Shown: positions 7,875 to 16,865, counted from the first letter of the stretch. The stretch: DNA of 39,587 nt from JBMSHD01 sp049416425 (GCA_049416425.1 JBMSHD010000005.1:1-39587); one strand, 5' to 3'. Notes: generated from the sequence alone by a model not told the origin. Numbers and translations are program-made.

Positions 7875-9440
7875 ATGAGCAAAAACATGAAGAAACTGCC
7901 CATTGGAATATCGAGTTTGCAGAAGATCATAAAAGGTGATTATGTCTATATTGACAAGACCAGACATGTTCATAATCTTGTCAACACCGGTGGGGGGTAT
8001 TATTTTCTGTCTCGCCCCAGACGCTTTGGCAAGTCGCTGTTAATCGATACCATTAAAGAGGCCTTTTCAGGCAATAAAGCGCTATTTAAAGGGCTTTATC
8101 TTGAGCATAACTGGGATTGGGAGAGGACTTATCCTGTTTTGTATTTCAGTTTTGGTGAGGGTAATGTTCCCTCTGCTCGAGAAACCGATGCCAAGATTAA
8201 CAGTTTTCTTGATGAGTATTATTCGTATTACCAGATTGAGAATGTTTATGAAGAAATCAGCACGCGCTTTGCCTATTTAATCAAGCAATTGTCCAATAAA
8301 CACAATCGCGTCGTCATCCTGGTTGACGAATATGACAAACCGATTTTAGATAATGTTGAGGATAGTGAAAAGGCCATTGCCATCAGGCAGCGACTTAAAA
8401 ATTTCTACAGTGTGATCAAATCTCAGGATGCCAATATTCAGTTTGCCATGTTGACAGGGGTTTCCAAATTCAGCAAGGTCAGTCTGTTCAGTGATTTGAA
8501 TAATCTCAACGATATCACGCTTGATGGTCAATATGCCGATATTTGCGGATACAATCAGGCTGAGCTTGAAGCCTCGTTTAAGGCACATCTTGATGAGGGG
8601 CAGGTTGATTATAAGCTGCTAAAGCGCTGGTATAATGGTTATAATTTCACTGGCAATGAGGCGCAGAAAGTCTATAACCCCTTTGATATTCTTTTATTTA
8701 TCAGCAAGGGTTATCGCTATTACAACTATTGGTTTGAGACGGCAACACCGACATTTTTGATCAAGATGGTTGAGAAGAACCGCTATTTTATTCCGGATTT
8801 AGAGAATTTAGTGGTTGGTGAGTCGATGTTGTCTAAGTTTGATATCGACATGATGCCTGTGGCTACCCTGTTGTTTCAAACGGGTTATTTGACCATAAAA
8901 GAGACTGTCGCCCGCGGTGTGCGCACGGCTTATCGCCTAAGTTATCCAAACTATGAGGTCAAATCAAGCTTAAATGAATCACTGGCGATGATCGGTACAA
9001 CACCCGATAGAAGAGAACAGGTTCTAGATAGTCTTGTCGACGTATTTGAGTATAATAATTTTCAATCACTACAAAATATATTGAGTCGTCATTTCGCCTC
9101 TATCCCTAATGATTGGTATAGAAACAATAATATTCATAAATACGAAGGATTTTATGCCAGCATTGTCTATAGTTTTCTGGCGGCTTTAGGCTATGATTTA
9201 ATCGCCGAGGATGTCACCAACCACGGCCGGATTGATTTGACCCTCATCATGCCGGATAAGATTGTTATTATCGAATTTAAACTCGCTCGATATGGCGATG
9301 CCAAAGCGGCAATCGAGCAGATCAGATCCAGAGGCTATGCTCAGAAATACCAAAATCTGAAGCGTGATATTCATCTTCTTGGCATAAGCTTTGATCCAGC
9401 AGCGCGCAATGTTGTGGATTTGAAGTTTGAAACGCTATAG
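7875..9440 (+). CDS. AAA-ATPase-like / PD-(D/E)XK nuclease-family protein
   Basis: This is a two-domain protein of the AAA-ATPase-like plus PD-(D/E)XK (DUF1703) type. From ATG 7875 (521 residues) the opening LPIGISSLQKI..GDYVYIDKT is the family hallmark. Residues 46-54 (SRPRRFGKS) are its atypical Walker A and residues 146-154 (VVILVDEYD) the Walker B. The C-terminal end carries GRIDLTL with Asp454 and IIEFKL with Glu467 and Lys469, the expected D...ExK nuclease core. The frame opens at a TTG (7857), and ATG 7887 is also possible; none has a clear Shine-Dalgarno site. The family is often multicopy in host-associated bacteria and has no settled cellular role. Flanking repeats and its position between core operons suggest acquisition. 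Nuclease activity is not proven from sequence. Confidence 0.85.
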   Translation: MSKNMKKLPIGISSLQKIIKGDYVYIDKTRHVHNLVNTGGGYYFLSRPRRFGKSLLIDTIKEAFSGNKALFKGLYLEHNWDWERTYPVLYFSFGEGNVPSARETDAKINSFLDEYYSYYQIENVYEEISTRFAYLIKQLSNKHNRVVILVDEYDKPILDNVEDSEKAIAIRQRLKNFYSVIKSQDANIQFAMLTGVSKFSKVSLFSDLNNLNDITLDGQYADICGYNQAELEASFKAHLDEGQVDYKLLKRWYNGYNFTGNEAQKVYNPFDILLFISKGYRYYNYWFETATPTFLIKMVEKNRYFIPDLENLVVGESMLSKFDIDMMPVATLLFQTGYLTIKETVARGVRTAYRLSYPNYEVKSSLNESLAMIGTTPDRREQVLDSLVDVFEYNNFQSLQNILSRHFASIPNDWYRNNNIHKYEGFYASIVYSFLAALGYDLIAEDVTNHGRIDLTLIMPDKIVIIEFKLARYGDAKAAIEQIRSRGYAQKYQNLKRDIHLLGISFDPAARNVVDLKFETL

Positions 9441-9453
9441 TAGATAATTCTCC

Positions 9454-10818
9454 TTAACTAAGGTTTAATTTTTTTTCAATCGACTGGATCATAAGTCCTG
9501 CAATATCGATATTGGTTGCCGTTTCTATGCCTTCAAGTCCTGGCGAGGAGTTGACCTCAAGCAGCAGAGGCCCTTTATTTGAGCGAATGATATCAACCCC
9601 TGCCACCTTGAGCCCCATGGCCTTGGCGGCCTTTATGGCAAGCTTTCTTTCTTGTTGTGTTGTTTTTATTATTCTGGCGCTGCCACCTTGATGCAGATTG
9701 GCGCGAAATTCGCCGGCGGCGGCTACTCGCTCCATGGCGGCGATGACTTTATCATCGATGACAAAAAGCCTTAAATCACGTCCTTGAGCCTCTTTGATAA
9801 ACTCCTGCACCAAGAGGTTTGCCTGTAAGGATTTAAAGGCATTTATCACTGATTCTGCGGCCTTTGTGGTCTCGGCCAGAACGACTCCACGTCCTTGAGT
9901 TCCCTCAAGTAATTTGACGATAAGCGGGGCCCCACCGACCATTTTGATGAGATCTTTGGTGTTTGCCGGGGAGTTGGCAAACCCCGTTAGTGGAATGGCG
10001 ATGCCGTTGTTGCGTAATAATTGCAGTGAAAATAGCTTGTCTCTGGATCGGGTGATGGCGTCGGCGGCATTGAGGCAATAAGAGCCAATACTGTCGAACT
10101 GGCGAGTCAAAGCGCAGCCATAAAAAGTCAGTTTCGGCTTGATGCGCGGAATGACGGCATCGATATCGGTCAGGATGTGATTGTCCTTGTAATGCACCTC
10201 GGGTTGGGTGCCATCGAGTTTCATGTAGCACTGCTGAATGTTGAGAAATATCATCTCATGGCCACGCTCTTCACCGGCCTCAATGAGTCGCTTGTTGCTG
10301 TAGAGTTCGGGATTGCTGGCAAGCACGGCAATTTTAAGTCCGGATTTTTTAGGACTGTAGTGATAGATCTGGTAGAGTTCAGTGGTATTGATGTCCTGCG
10401 TATTGAGCGCGATTGACGGGTCGATAATCACACGATTTTGCATGGCCTCGCGTCCAAGCAGCATGCGATAGCCCATGGCGTCACGATCAGCCAGAGTCAG
10501 ATCGATCTCCCAGCTCTGCGTCGATAAGTTTAGCCGGGTTCTGATGACATAACGTTTGCTGGTCTGACCATTTGAGCTTTTTATGGTGCGATGATCGACA
10601 ACCGGTGCTTCGCAGCGAAGCGAGATCTTTCGGCTGTGCTGCAGTGGTGTGATTTCAAAACTTGCCCACAGTTGCTCATGACGCTGGAAAGTTTTAATAT
10701 TGAAAGCGTGTATTGATGAGGTCTGCGCTCCGGTGTCAATGCGAGCCTTGATGGCTGGAATGCCAAGATCATCAAGCGCGCACCACTCGGCATTGCCGAT
10801 AATGATTTTTTGTTCCAT
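9454..10818 (-). CDS. rimK: RimB-like retropepsin fused to RimK-family ATP-grasp ligase
   Basis: Residues 1 to about 140 form an ATP-independent aspartic-protease-like domain (the 'Zn-protease'/RimB family), with the DTG signature in ARIDTGAQTSS (Asp28-Thr-Gly). From about residue 160 (LKIAVLASNP) to the end is a RimK-type ATP-grasp ligase, with PLIVKLLEGTQGRGV as nucleotide-binding segment, AQGRDLRLFV, and the metal-binding end GPLLLEVNSSPGLEGIE. In E. coli RimK adds glutamates to the C terminus of ribosomal protein S6, and RimB-like proteins act on this tail. One polypeptide holding both could add and trim the tail, but the target here is inferred. It converges with the AAA-ATPase gene (13 bases apart) and diverges from ddl, another ATP-grasp enzyme. 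Confidence 0.88.
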   Translation of the reverse strand: MEQKIIIGNAEWCALDDLGIPAIKARIDTGAQTSSIHAFNIKTFQRHEQLWASFEITPLQHSRKISLRCEAPVVDHRTIKSSNGQTSKRYVIRTRLNLSTQSWEIDLTLADRDAMGYRMLLGREAMQNRVIIDPSIALNTQDINTTELYQIYHYSPKKSGLKIAVLASNPELYSNKRLIEAGEERGHEMIFLNIQQCYMKLDGTQPEVHYKDNHILTDIDAVIPRIKPKLTFYGCALTRQFDSIGSYCLNAADAITRSRDKLFSLQLLRNNGIAIPLTGFANSPANTKDLIKMVGGAPLIVKLLEGTQGRGVVLAETTKAAESVINAFKSLQANLLVQEFIKEAQGRDLRLFVIDDKVIAAMERVAAAGEFRANLHQGGSARIIKTTQQERKLAIKAAKAMGLKVAGVDIIRSNKGPLLLEVNSSPGLEGIETATNIDIAGLMIQSIEKKLNLS

Positions 10819-10951
10819 CGTGATTTAAAACCAGGTTGATATACGCTGAATTATATAACACTTTTTAAGTCAAACGATGCATTTTTGTCATCGTTGGCAG
10901 AATAGAGCGCTTTCTGGCTTAAAATCACAGGTGTTTCAGGCACCTTTTCGC

Positions 10952-10957
10952 TATAAT
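10952..10957 (+). promoter_or_regulatory. -10 box upstream of ddl
   Basis: A perfect TATAAT lies 27 bases before the ddl GTG, so transcription would start near 10964 with a leader of about 20 bases. No good -35 hexamer is found at 16-18 bases upstream, so an activator or alternative recognition may be involved. This would be the promoter of the ddl-ftsQ-ftsA-ftsZ-lpxC group. Confidence 0.45.
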
Positions 10958-10984
10958 TACAGATAGTCTCAATTCGGAAATAAA

Positions 10985-11899
10985 GTGGTCGATGTGCAAA
11001 GACAAAGGTGGAAACAGGCAAAAATAGCCGTGATTTATGGCGGGGCTTCGGCAGAGAGAGACGTCTCGCTTAAATCTGGTGCAGCGGTGATTGAATCGCT
11101 AAAGCGAAACGACATCGATGTGATTGCCATTGATGCTGTCGGCGCTGAGCTTGTCGATAAACTAAGAGCCATCAAGCCTGATTGTGCGCTTATTATGCTT
11201 CATGGTGGGGATGGTGAGGACGGTCATGTGCAGTCACTGCTTCAACTATTAGAAATTCCCCATACCGGGAGTTCTTTTACCGGTTGTGCGTTATCGATGG
11301 ATAAGATGTTGAGCAAAGAACGGTGGCTGGCTCATGGAATACGAACGCCTGGCGCTGTATATCTTGATGAGAAGCTCGATATCAAAGATCTCAGTTATCC
11401 ACTGGCTATTAAGCCGGTTCATGAGGGCTCAAGCATTGGAGTGAGTCGAGTCGATAGAAAAGAAGATTTGGCTGACGCCTATGCGCTGGCGGCGGTTTTT
11501 GGTGAGGTGATGGCTGAAGAGTGGATAGAAGGAAGGGAAATATCGGTATCCATACTGCATGATAAGGCATTGCCATCGATATGGATTGAGCCTGCGCGTC
11601 AATTCTACGACTACAGTGCAAAATATACGCCTGGAACGCATTATCATTGCCCCAGTGGTCTAAATCAAGAGCAGGAGCATGAAATAGCGAGATTGGCAGA
11701 GCGGGCTTTTAAAGTGCTTCATTGCCGTGGTTGGGGGCGAGTCGATTTTATCTTATCTGAAAAAAATCATGCTTTCTACGCTCTTGAGGTCAATACCGTT
11801 CCTGGAATGACAGCGCTAAGTCTGGTACCTCAAGCGGCAAAAGCCATGGGAATTTTGTATGATGATCTGGTGATGGCTATCTTAAATACGGCGAAGTGA
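10985..11899 (+). CDS. ddl: D-alanine--D-alanine ligase
   Basis: It joins two D-alanines with ATP to make the dipeptide that ends peptidoglycan precursors. The 304-residue ATP-grasp protein shows YGGASAERDVSLKSG at the N terminus, HGGDGEDGHVQ, DKMLSKERW, KPVHEGSSIGVS (the serine loop) and the C-terminal metal site ALEVNTVPGMT. Length matches DdlB (306). The start GTG 10985 follows CGGAAATAAA; a second GTG at 10994 would remove three residues. It opens a reduced dcw cluster. murC and murB, its usual upstream partners, are missing and a divergent rimB-rimK fusion is found instead. Confidence 0.95.
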   Translation: MVDVQRQRWKQAKIAVIYGGASAERDVSLKSGAAVIESLKRNDIDVIAIDAVGAELVDKLRAIKPDCALIMLHGGDGEDGHVQSLLQLLEIPHTGSSFTGCALSMDKMLSKERWLAHGIRTPGAVYLDEKLDIKDLSYPLAIKPVHEGSSIGVSRVDRKEDLADAYALAAVFGEVMAEEWIEGREISVSILHDKALPSIWIEPARQFYDYSAKYTPGTHYHCPSGLNQEQEHEIARLAERAFKVLHCRGWGRVDFILSEKNHAFYALEVNTVPGMTALSLVPQAAKAMGILYDDLVMAILNTAK

Positions 11900-11906
11900 T
11901 CGAGTG

Positions 11907-12611
11907 ATGCCAAAGAGAATCATTATTAAGTCCATCTTTGCCGCTGTATTTGTTGGTGTTGTTTTCTGGCTTTTAGTGCAAGTCGCGAAATACGAAAGCA
12001 GACCCTTATCCAACATTGAAATTATCAGCAATGAAAGTCTGATTTATACAGATCAAAAGGCGCTGGTCAATCTGCTTAAGCCTTATCGGAAGCTCAGCTG
12101 GTTTTCACTCGATGTCGAGAATATTGCCGCCACATTATTATCTTCTTATCCTGGAATTGAACGCGTCAAGGTGGAAAAAAAATGGCCATCGACACTGAAG
12201 ATCAGCATCGATCAATATAAGCCGATTGCCTGGTGGCAGGATAAACGGCAGATACTTTTAAATAATTTCAGCATTATCATGCCAGCTCAGTTTGTGTATG
12301 CCAAGGTATTGCCGCTATATCAAGGGGCAAAGAATCAGGAAAAAGAGATCGATGGGATGTATCATAAGCTGGAGCCTTTGGCCGAAAAAAAAGGTCTTGA
12401 TATCACCGAGATTGCTCGCGTGGCTGATGGTTGGCAGCTGATCTTATCGGATGGCATTATGCTTTATCTTCCAGATGAAGGTGTTGTGATGAGATTGAAA
12501 AAGCTACTTCAGGCCTTGTCGTTAATTTCAGTGGCTAAAGGTGAAAAAATCGGCTATATTGATGCTCGCTATCACAGTGGATTTGCCGTCAAGATGGTAA
12601 GAAACACATAA
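11907..12611 (+). CDS. ftsQ: Cell division protein FtsQ
   Basis: FtsQ is a bitopic inner-membrane protein that links FtsBL to the early divisome. From ATG 11907 (234 residues) there is a short cytoplasmic stretch (MPKRIIIK), one transmembrane helix at about residues 8-27, then a POTRA-type domain beginning SNIEIISNESLIYTDQKAL and the FtsQ beta domain. VKKWPSTLKI-like sequence (VEKKWPSTLKISIDQYKPI) is the typical end of the POTRA. A GTG at 11904 is in frame and adjacent. It lies seven bases after ddl. Sequence conservation is weak, as usual for FtsQ, but position and architecture are clear. Confidence 0.9.
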   Translation: MPKRIIIKSIFAAVFVGVVFWLLVQVAKYESRPLSNIEIISNESLIYTDQKALVNLLKPYRKLSWFSLDVENIAATLLSSYPGIERVKVEKKWPSTLKISIDQYKPIAWWQDKRQILLNNFSIIMPAQFVYAKVLPLYQGAKNQEKEIDGMYHKLEPLAEKKGLDITEIARVADGWQLILSDGIMLYLPDEGVVMRLKKLLQALSLISVAKGEKIGYIDARYHSGFAVKMVRNT

Positions 12612-12710
12612 ATTTGACGATACTCGCCGAGGTATCCTTACGTTTTTTAAATTTTGTGATACATTATTAATTAGTAGAACTATTATTGAGTATTAATCGG
12701 ATTTCATTTT

Positions 12711-13952
12711 ATGGCAGATACCTCTCAAAGAAGGATCTTAAGTGCTCTGGATATCGGAACATCAAAAGTGGTGGCGTTGATTGCCGAGATCAATGACAAT
12801 GAAGCGCTCAACATCATCGGTATTGGTACCCAGCCTTCAAAAGGGCTAAAAAAAGGCGTCATCGTCAATATCGATGCAACCGTCAAGGCGATTCAAAAGG
12901 CAGTGGAAGAGGCCGAGGAGATTGCGGGAGTCGCGATTAAGCAGGCTTATGTCGGCATTGCTGGCAGTCATATCCGAAGTTTTGACTCTCATGGTGTCGT
13001 GGCCATTAAAGGGCATGAGGTTTCTTACGAGGATCTTGAGCGTGTCATCGAATCGGCCAAAGCCGTTCCCATGCCCGCAGATCAGGAAATTTTGCACATC
13101 CTTTATCAGGATTTTCTCATCGATAATCAGCCTGGAATCAAGGAACCTGTTGGCATGGCTGGTGTCAGGCTTGAGGCTCAGGTGCATATGGTCACCGCTT
13201 CATCCAGCGCACTGCAGAACATCAAGAAATGCGTCACGCGTTGCGGTATCGCTATGCAGGATATCGTGCTTGAACAGCTGGCATCGAGTTACTCCGTTTT
13301 GAGCGATGATGAGAAAGAACTTGGCGTTTGCATCGTCGATATTGGTGCCGGAACAACAGGGGTTGCCGTCTTTATTGAGGGTGCGATTAAACACACCTCG
13401 GTCATTCCGATTGCCGGCAGTCAGGTGACAAGCGATATTGCTCATGCGCTTCGCGTGGCGACAGATACGGCAGAGCGGATTAAGATTCAATACGGCTCCG
13501 CCATGAGCAATATGGTGAAATCAGATGATGCTGTTGAGATTCCAGGTCTTGCCGACAGACTGGCCAGAAGAGTCCCGCTTCAGAGTTTAGCCGGTGTTAT
13601 TGAGGCGCGAATGGAAGAGCTGTTTAGTCTGATTTATGAGTCGCTGGAGAAAAACAACTTGCTGGAGCAGATATCGGCAGGTGTGGTACTCACTGGAGGC
13701 GCATCAAAAATGCACGGCATGGCACAGCTGGCTGAAGAGATCTTCAGAGTTCCTGTTCGAGTTGGTGGCCCTGCCAATATTACCGGTGTTCAGGATGTGC
13801 TTCACAATCCGGTGCATGCGACAGGCGTGGGTCTTTTGATGTATAATCAGGTGCAGTTATCGGAAGGAATCGATGAAATTCTGGATGATAAAGATGGCGA
13901 TGATATGGGGTTATGGCGTAGAATGAAAGGCTGGTTTGGTAAGCATTTCTAG
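12711..13952 (+). CDS. ftsA: Cell division protein FtsA
   Basis: FtsA is the actin-like ATPase that tethers FtsZ filaments to the membrane and recruits later divisome proteins. The 413-residue protein begins ILSALDIGTSKVVALIAE (phosphate-1 loop), contains the SHS2/1C insertion around residues 85-165, the phosphate-2 motif CIVDIGAGTTGVAVF and the adenosine motif GVVLTGGASKMHGM. The C-terminal LWRRMKGWFGKHF is the amphipathic helix that binds the membrane. A 99-base gap separates it from ftsQ, with no strong ribosome site before ATG 12711. A local promoter there is possible but not clear. Confidence 0.97.
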   Translation: MADTSQRRILSALDIGTSKVVALIAEINDNEALNIIGIGTQPSKGLKKGVIVNIDATVKAIQKAVEEAEEIAGVAIKQAYVGIAGSHIRSFDSHGVVAIKGHEVSYEDLERVIESAKAVPMPADQEILHILYQDFLIDNQPGIKEPVGMAGVRLEAQVHMVTASSSALQNIKKCVTRCGIAMQDIVLEQLASSYSVLSDDEKELGVCIVDIGAGTTGVAVFIEGAIKHTSVIPIAGSQVTSDIAHALRVATDTAERIKIQYGSAMSNMVKSDDAVEIPGLADRLARRVPLQSLAGVIEARMEELFSLIYESLEKNNLLEQISAGVVLTGGASKMHGMAQLAEEIFRVPVRVGGPANITGVQDVLHNPVHATGVGLLMYNQVQLSEGIDEILDDKDGDDMGLWRRMKGWFGKHF

Positions 13953-14002
13953 CTTTCTGCTATTAAAGGTTTTTTAGAAAATGATGTGTTAAGGAGTCGT
14001 CC

Positions 14003-15196
14003 ATGTTTGAAATATCAGAAGTATTAAATGATAACGCCGTGATCAAGGTTATCGGTGTGGGTGGTGGCGGTGGTAATGCCGTTGAGCATATGCTGATGCA
14101 AAATATTGAAGGTGTAGAGTTCATCTGTGCCAATACCGATTCGCAAGCCTTAAAAAACTCAAGTGCCAGAGGTGTGATTCAGATTGGATCAGAGTTGACC
14201 AAGGGGCTTGGTGCCGGCGCGAATCCCGAGATCGGCAAGAGAGCTGCTCAGGAAGATCGAGCTCGAATTCAGCAATCACTCGATGGTGCCGATATGGTAT
14301 TTATTACTGCGGGTATGGGTGGCGGTACCGGAACGGGAGCTGCTCCCGTTATTGCTGAAATTGCCAAAGACATGGGTATTTTAACGGTTGCAGTCGTCAC
14401 AAAACCCTTTCCTTTCGAGGGAAGTCGTCGTATGCAGCTGGCCGAATACGGAATTTCTGAGCTATCCCAAAGCGTGGATTCATTAATCACGATCCCGAAT
14501 GCAAAACTCTTGAGTGTGCTGGGTAAAAATATCAGTCTCTTAGATGCGTTTAAGGCGGCAAATGGCGTGCTTCAAGGAGCCGTTCAGGGTATCTCTGAGC
14601 TCATCACTCGCCCGGGATTGATCAATGTGGATTTTGCCGATGTCAGAACGGTGATGTCGGCCATGGGAGTTGCGATGATGGGAACGGCAACGGCCAGCGG
14701 TGACAATCGAGCCAGAGAGGCGGCAGAAGCCGCTGTGGCCAGTCCGCTTTTAGAAGATATCAATCTTGCCGGTGCCAAGGGCGTTTTGGTCAACATTACT
14801 GCCGGCATGAACATGTCGATCGGTGAATTTGAGGAAGTCGGTGATGTAATTAAAGCCTTCACCTCTGATCAGGCTACTGTTGTCGTTGGAACCGTTATTG
14901 ATCCTGATATGACCGATGAGCTTCGTGTCACCATTGTGGTCACAGGTCTTGAAGCCGAGTCTAAATCTGCAAGCGGTGCCCAGAAGGCCTCTATTGCTAA
15001 AACATCACCATATATGTCTCAACGCACATCGGCTTCTTTGGGGCAGAAATCGGCTCAACCACTGAGTAGCTCTAGCATATTAAAGCGCCAGACGCCTGCG
15101 GAAGATCGAGTGGCTGAAGACGACAAACCGACCTCAAGCACATCGAGTTCTGAGTATCTTGATATTCCAACCTTTTTGCGCCGTAAAGTAGACTGA
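14003..15196 (+). CDS. ftsZ: Cell division protein FtsZ
   Basis: FtsZ is the tubulin-like GTPase that forms the Z ring. Of 397 residues, the core carries VGGGGGNAVEHM near 19-30, the tubulin signature GGGTGTG at 106-112 and NVDFADVRTVMS, followed by a variable Ser/Thr-rich linker from about 320. Residues 384-397, EYLDIPTFLRRKVD, form the conserved tail that binds FtsA and ZipA, nearly identical to the E. coli tail. AAGGAGTCGTCC precedes ATG 14003, a strong ribosome site in keeping with its high expression. lpxC begins one base after its stop. Confidence 0.98.
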   Translation: MFEISEVLNDNAVIKVIGVGGGGGNAVEHMLMQNIEGVEFICANTDSQALKNSSARGVIQIGSELTKGLGAGANPEIGKRAAQEDRARIQQSLDGADMVFITAGMGGGTGTGAAPVIAEIAKDMGILTVAVVTKPFPFEGSRRMQLAEYGISELSQSVDSLITIPNAKLLSVLGKNISLLDAFKAANGVLQGAVQGISELITRPGLINVDFADVRTVMSAMGVAMMGTATASGDNRAREAAEAAVASPLLEDINLAGAKGVLVNITAGMNMSIGEFEEVGDVIKAFTSDQATVVVGTVIDPDMTDELRVTIVVTGLEAESKSASGAQKASIAKTSPYMSQRTSASLGQKSAQPLSSSSILKRQTPAEDRVAEDDKPTSSTSSSEYLDIPTFLRRKVD

Positions 15197-15197
15197 T

Positions 15198-16058
15198 ATG
15201 AATCAGCAAACGATTGCGACAGCGATCACGCTAACCGGTATTGGTCTTCACAAGGGGCAGCCGGTGACGATGCATCTTAAACCCGGTCAAATCGATTCGG
15301 GTATTATATTTGTGCGCACGGATTTAACGCCTGCAGTCAACATCACGATTACGCCGGATAATATCAAAGAGGCGGTGATGTGCACCCTCTTGGTTAAACC
15401 TGATGATCACAGTATTTCGGTATCAACAATTGAGCATCTGATGTCGGCATTGAGTATCTTTGAGATTGATAATCTCATCGTTGAGGTTGATGCCGCAGAG
15501 CTTCCGGTGATGGATGGCAGTGCGCGCGAATTTGTGCGTGCGCTCGATAGAGTCGGTATTAAAAAGCAGGATCAACCTCGTCGTCTTATCAGGGTTATAA
15601 AACCGGTTCGAGTCGAAGAAGGCGATAAATATGCCGAGGTGTTGCCAGCGGATCAAACCGCTTATCGCTTTGAAATTCAATGGGATCATCCGGTGATTGC
15701 CGCCACTCCTTCTGCCATCGAATTTATCAAAGGAAAAGAAGACTATGTCGATAAGATCAGCGCCGCCAGAACCTTTGGTTTTGTTGCTGAGCTGGATTAT
15801 CTGCATGCCAATAATCTGGCTAAAGGCGCCAGTCTTGACAATGCTGTCGGTATTACCGATAAAGGCGTGATGAATCCTGAGGGTCTGCGTTTCGAGGATG
15901 AGTTTGTCGCTCATAAGCTATTGGATGCCATTGGCGATTTTTATGTTGGTGGCGCCATCATCGGCCGCTTTAACTGTTATAAATCCAGTCATAGTTTGAA
16001 TAATCGATTATTAAGAGCGTTATTCTCGCAAACGGATAGCTTTGAGGTTATTCATTAA
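15198..16058 (+). CDS. lpxC: UDP-3-O-acyl-N-acetylglucosamine deacetylase
   Basis: LpxC is the zinc deacetylase that commits UDP-GlcNAc derivatives to lipid A, so the cell makes lipopolysaccharide. The 286-residue protein (E. coli 305) keeps the zinc ligands: His80 in STIEHLMSA, then His239 and Asp243 in EFVAHKLLDAIGD. His265 in KSSHSLNN is the catalytic histidine. The substrate-channel motif ELPVMDGSAREFV is also present. It starts one base after ftsZ, so translation is probably coupled. E. coli LpxC levels are set by FtsH acting on a C-terminal tail; the tail here (FSQTDSFEVIH) is shorter and different, so that control may not apply. Confidence 0.96.
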   Translation: MNQQTIATAITLTGIGLHKGQPVTMHLKPGQIDSGIIFVRTDLTPAVNITITPDNIKEAVMCTLLVKPDDHSISVSTIEHLMSALSIFEIDNLIVEVDAAELPVMDGSAREFVRALDRVGIKKQDQPRRLIRVIKPVRVEEGDKYAEVLPADQTAYRFEIQWDHPVIAATPSAIEFIKGKEDYVDKISAARTFGFVAELDYLHANNLAKGASLDNAVGITDKGVMNPEGLRFEDEFVAHKLLDAIGDFYVGGAIIGRFNCYKSSHSLNNRLLRALFSQTDSFEVIH

Positions 16059-16808
16059 GTGGATTATTCACTCTATAGTGATCTGTTTGTTTTTGCCATG
16101 ATTTTTTTCGCTGGTTTTGTCGATTGTATAGCCGGCGGTGGTGGAATGCTTACGTTGCCGACTTATCTGGCTGTTGGCGTCCCTCCTCAGTTAGTTCTTG
16201 GCACCAACAAATTGGTTATGTCGGTTGGCACATTCACGGCGGTCATACGTCTGATTTTGAAAATTCGCATATACTGGCAGAGTATTCTGCCTGCTATCGC
16301 CTTCTCTTTGGCTGGAGGCGTTTTGGGCGCGACGTTGAGTCATTATATGACACAGCAACTGATGACGGTGCTGTTGCTCATCATCATTCCTTTGATTCTT
16401 GTTTTAGGATTATTTAAAGCCTATAAGATCGAGAGTCATTATCAAAGAAATGGCTGGTTTTATGCAAAATCGGCGCTGGTCTGTTTTCTTATCGGTGGTT
16501 ATGATGGTTTTTTTGGGCCGGGCACCGGGACGTTTTTATTTTTGGCCTTTATGTATGTATTGTCGATGTCTGCTCAGGAATCGGTGGCCAATGCAAAAAT
16601 CATCAATCTAAGCTCTAATGTCAGTGCGTTGAGCTATTTTCTGATTATTGATGCCATTGAATGGCACATCGTTGTCGTGGCGCTTCCTGCCGCGATATTA
16701 GGCTATCTTCTTGGGGCTCAATTTGTGTTAAAGGCCAATGTGCGTTGGATCAAACGGGTCGTCACGGTGGTGCTGATCTGCCTTATGAGCAAGCTGATTT
16801 TCTTCTGA
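16059..16808 (+). CDS. TSUP-family (TauE/SafE) membrane permease
   Basis: The 249-residue protein has about seven or eight hydrophobic helices and the N-terminal family signature AGFVDCIAGGGGMLTLPTYL, with a half-repeat signature GGYDGFFGPGTGTFLFLAF in the middle. This matches the sulfite/organosulfonate exporter or TSUP family (DUF81). Members move sulfur or carbon compounds; the substrate cannot be told here. The GTG at 16059 follows the lpxC stop with no gap, so it is probably read from the same message, though no functional link to lipid A is known. A later ATG (16098) would cut the first helix, so I keep the GTG. Confidence 0.85.
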   Translation: MDYSLYSDLFVFAMIFFAGFVDCIAGGGGMLTLPTYLAVGVPPQLVLGTNKLVMSVGTFTAVIRLILKIRIYWQSILPAIAFSLAGGVLGATLSHYMTQQLMTVLLLIIIPLILVLGLFKAYKIESHYQRNGWFYAKSALVCFLIGGYDGFFGPGTGTFLFLAFMYVLSMSAQESVANAKIINLSSNVSALSYFLIIDAIEWHIVVVALPAAILGYLLGAQFVLKANVRWIKRVVTVVLICLMSKLIFF

Positions 16809-16815
16809 TATCAAT

Positions 16816-16858
16816 GCTTACCTCCTTGTTAAAAGACGATGTCTGACAGTGGCATTAT
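16816..16858 (+). repeat. Degenerate copy of the inner module of the adjacent MITE
   Basis: This 43-base stretch reads with about three quarters identity against 16964-17008 inside the element (shared blocks include TCCTTGT and GTCTGACA). It touches the left target duplication. It is a second, decayed copy of the same module, lying outside the terminal repeats. Confidence 0.55.
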
Positions 16859-16865
16859 AATTATT

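Noticed and set aside
12874..13302. A 142-residue plus-strand frame inside ftsA
   Set aside because: It overlaps the certain FtsA frame completely and reads as arginine- and serine-rich shadow sequence.
15423..15914. A 163-residue minus-strand frame inside lpxC
   Set aside because: lpxC has all its zinc ligands in the other frame and the antisense frame looks like chance.
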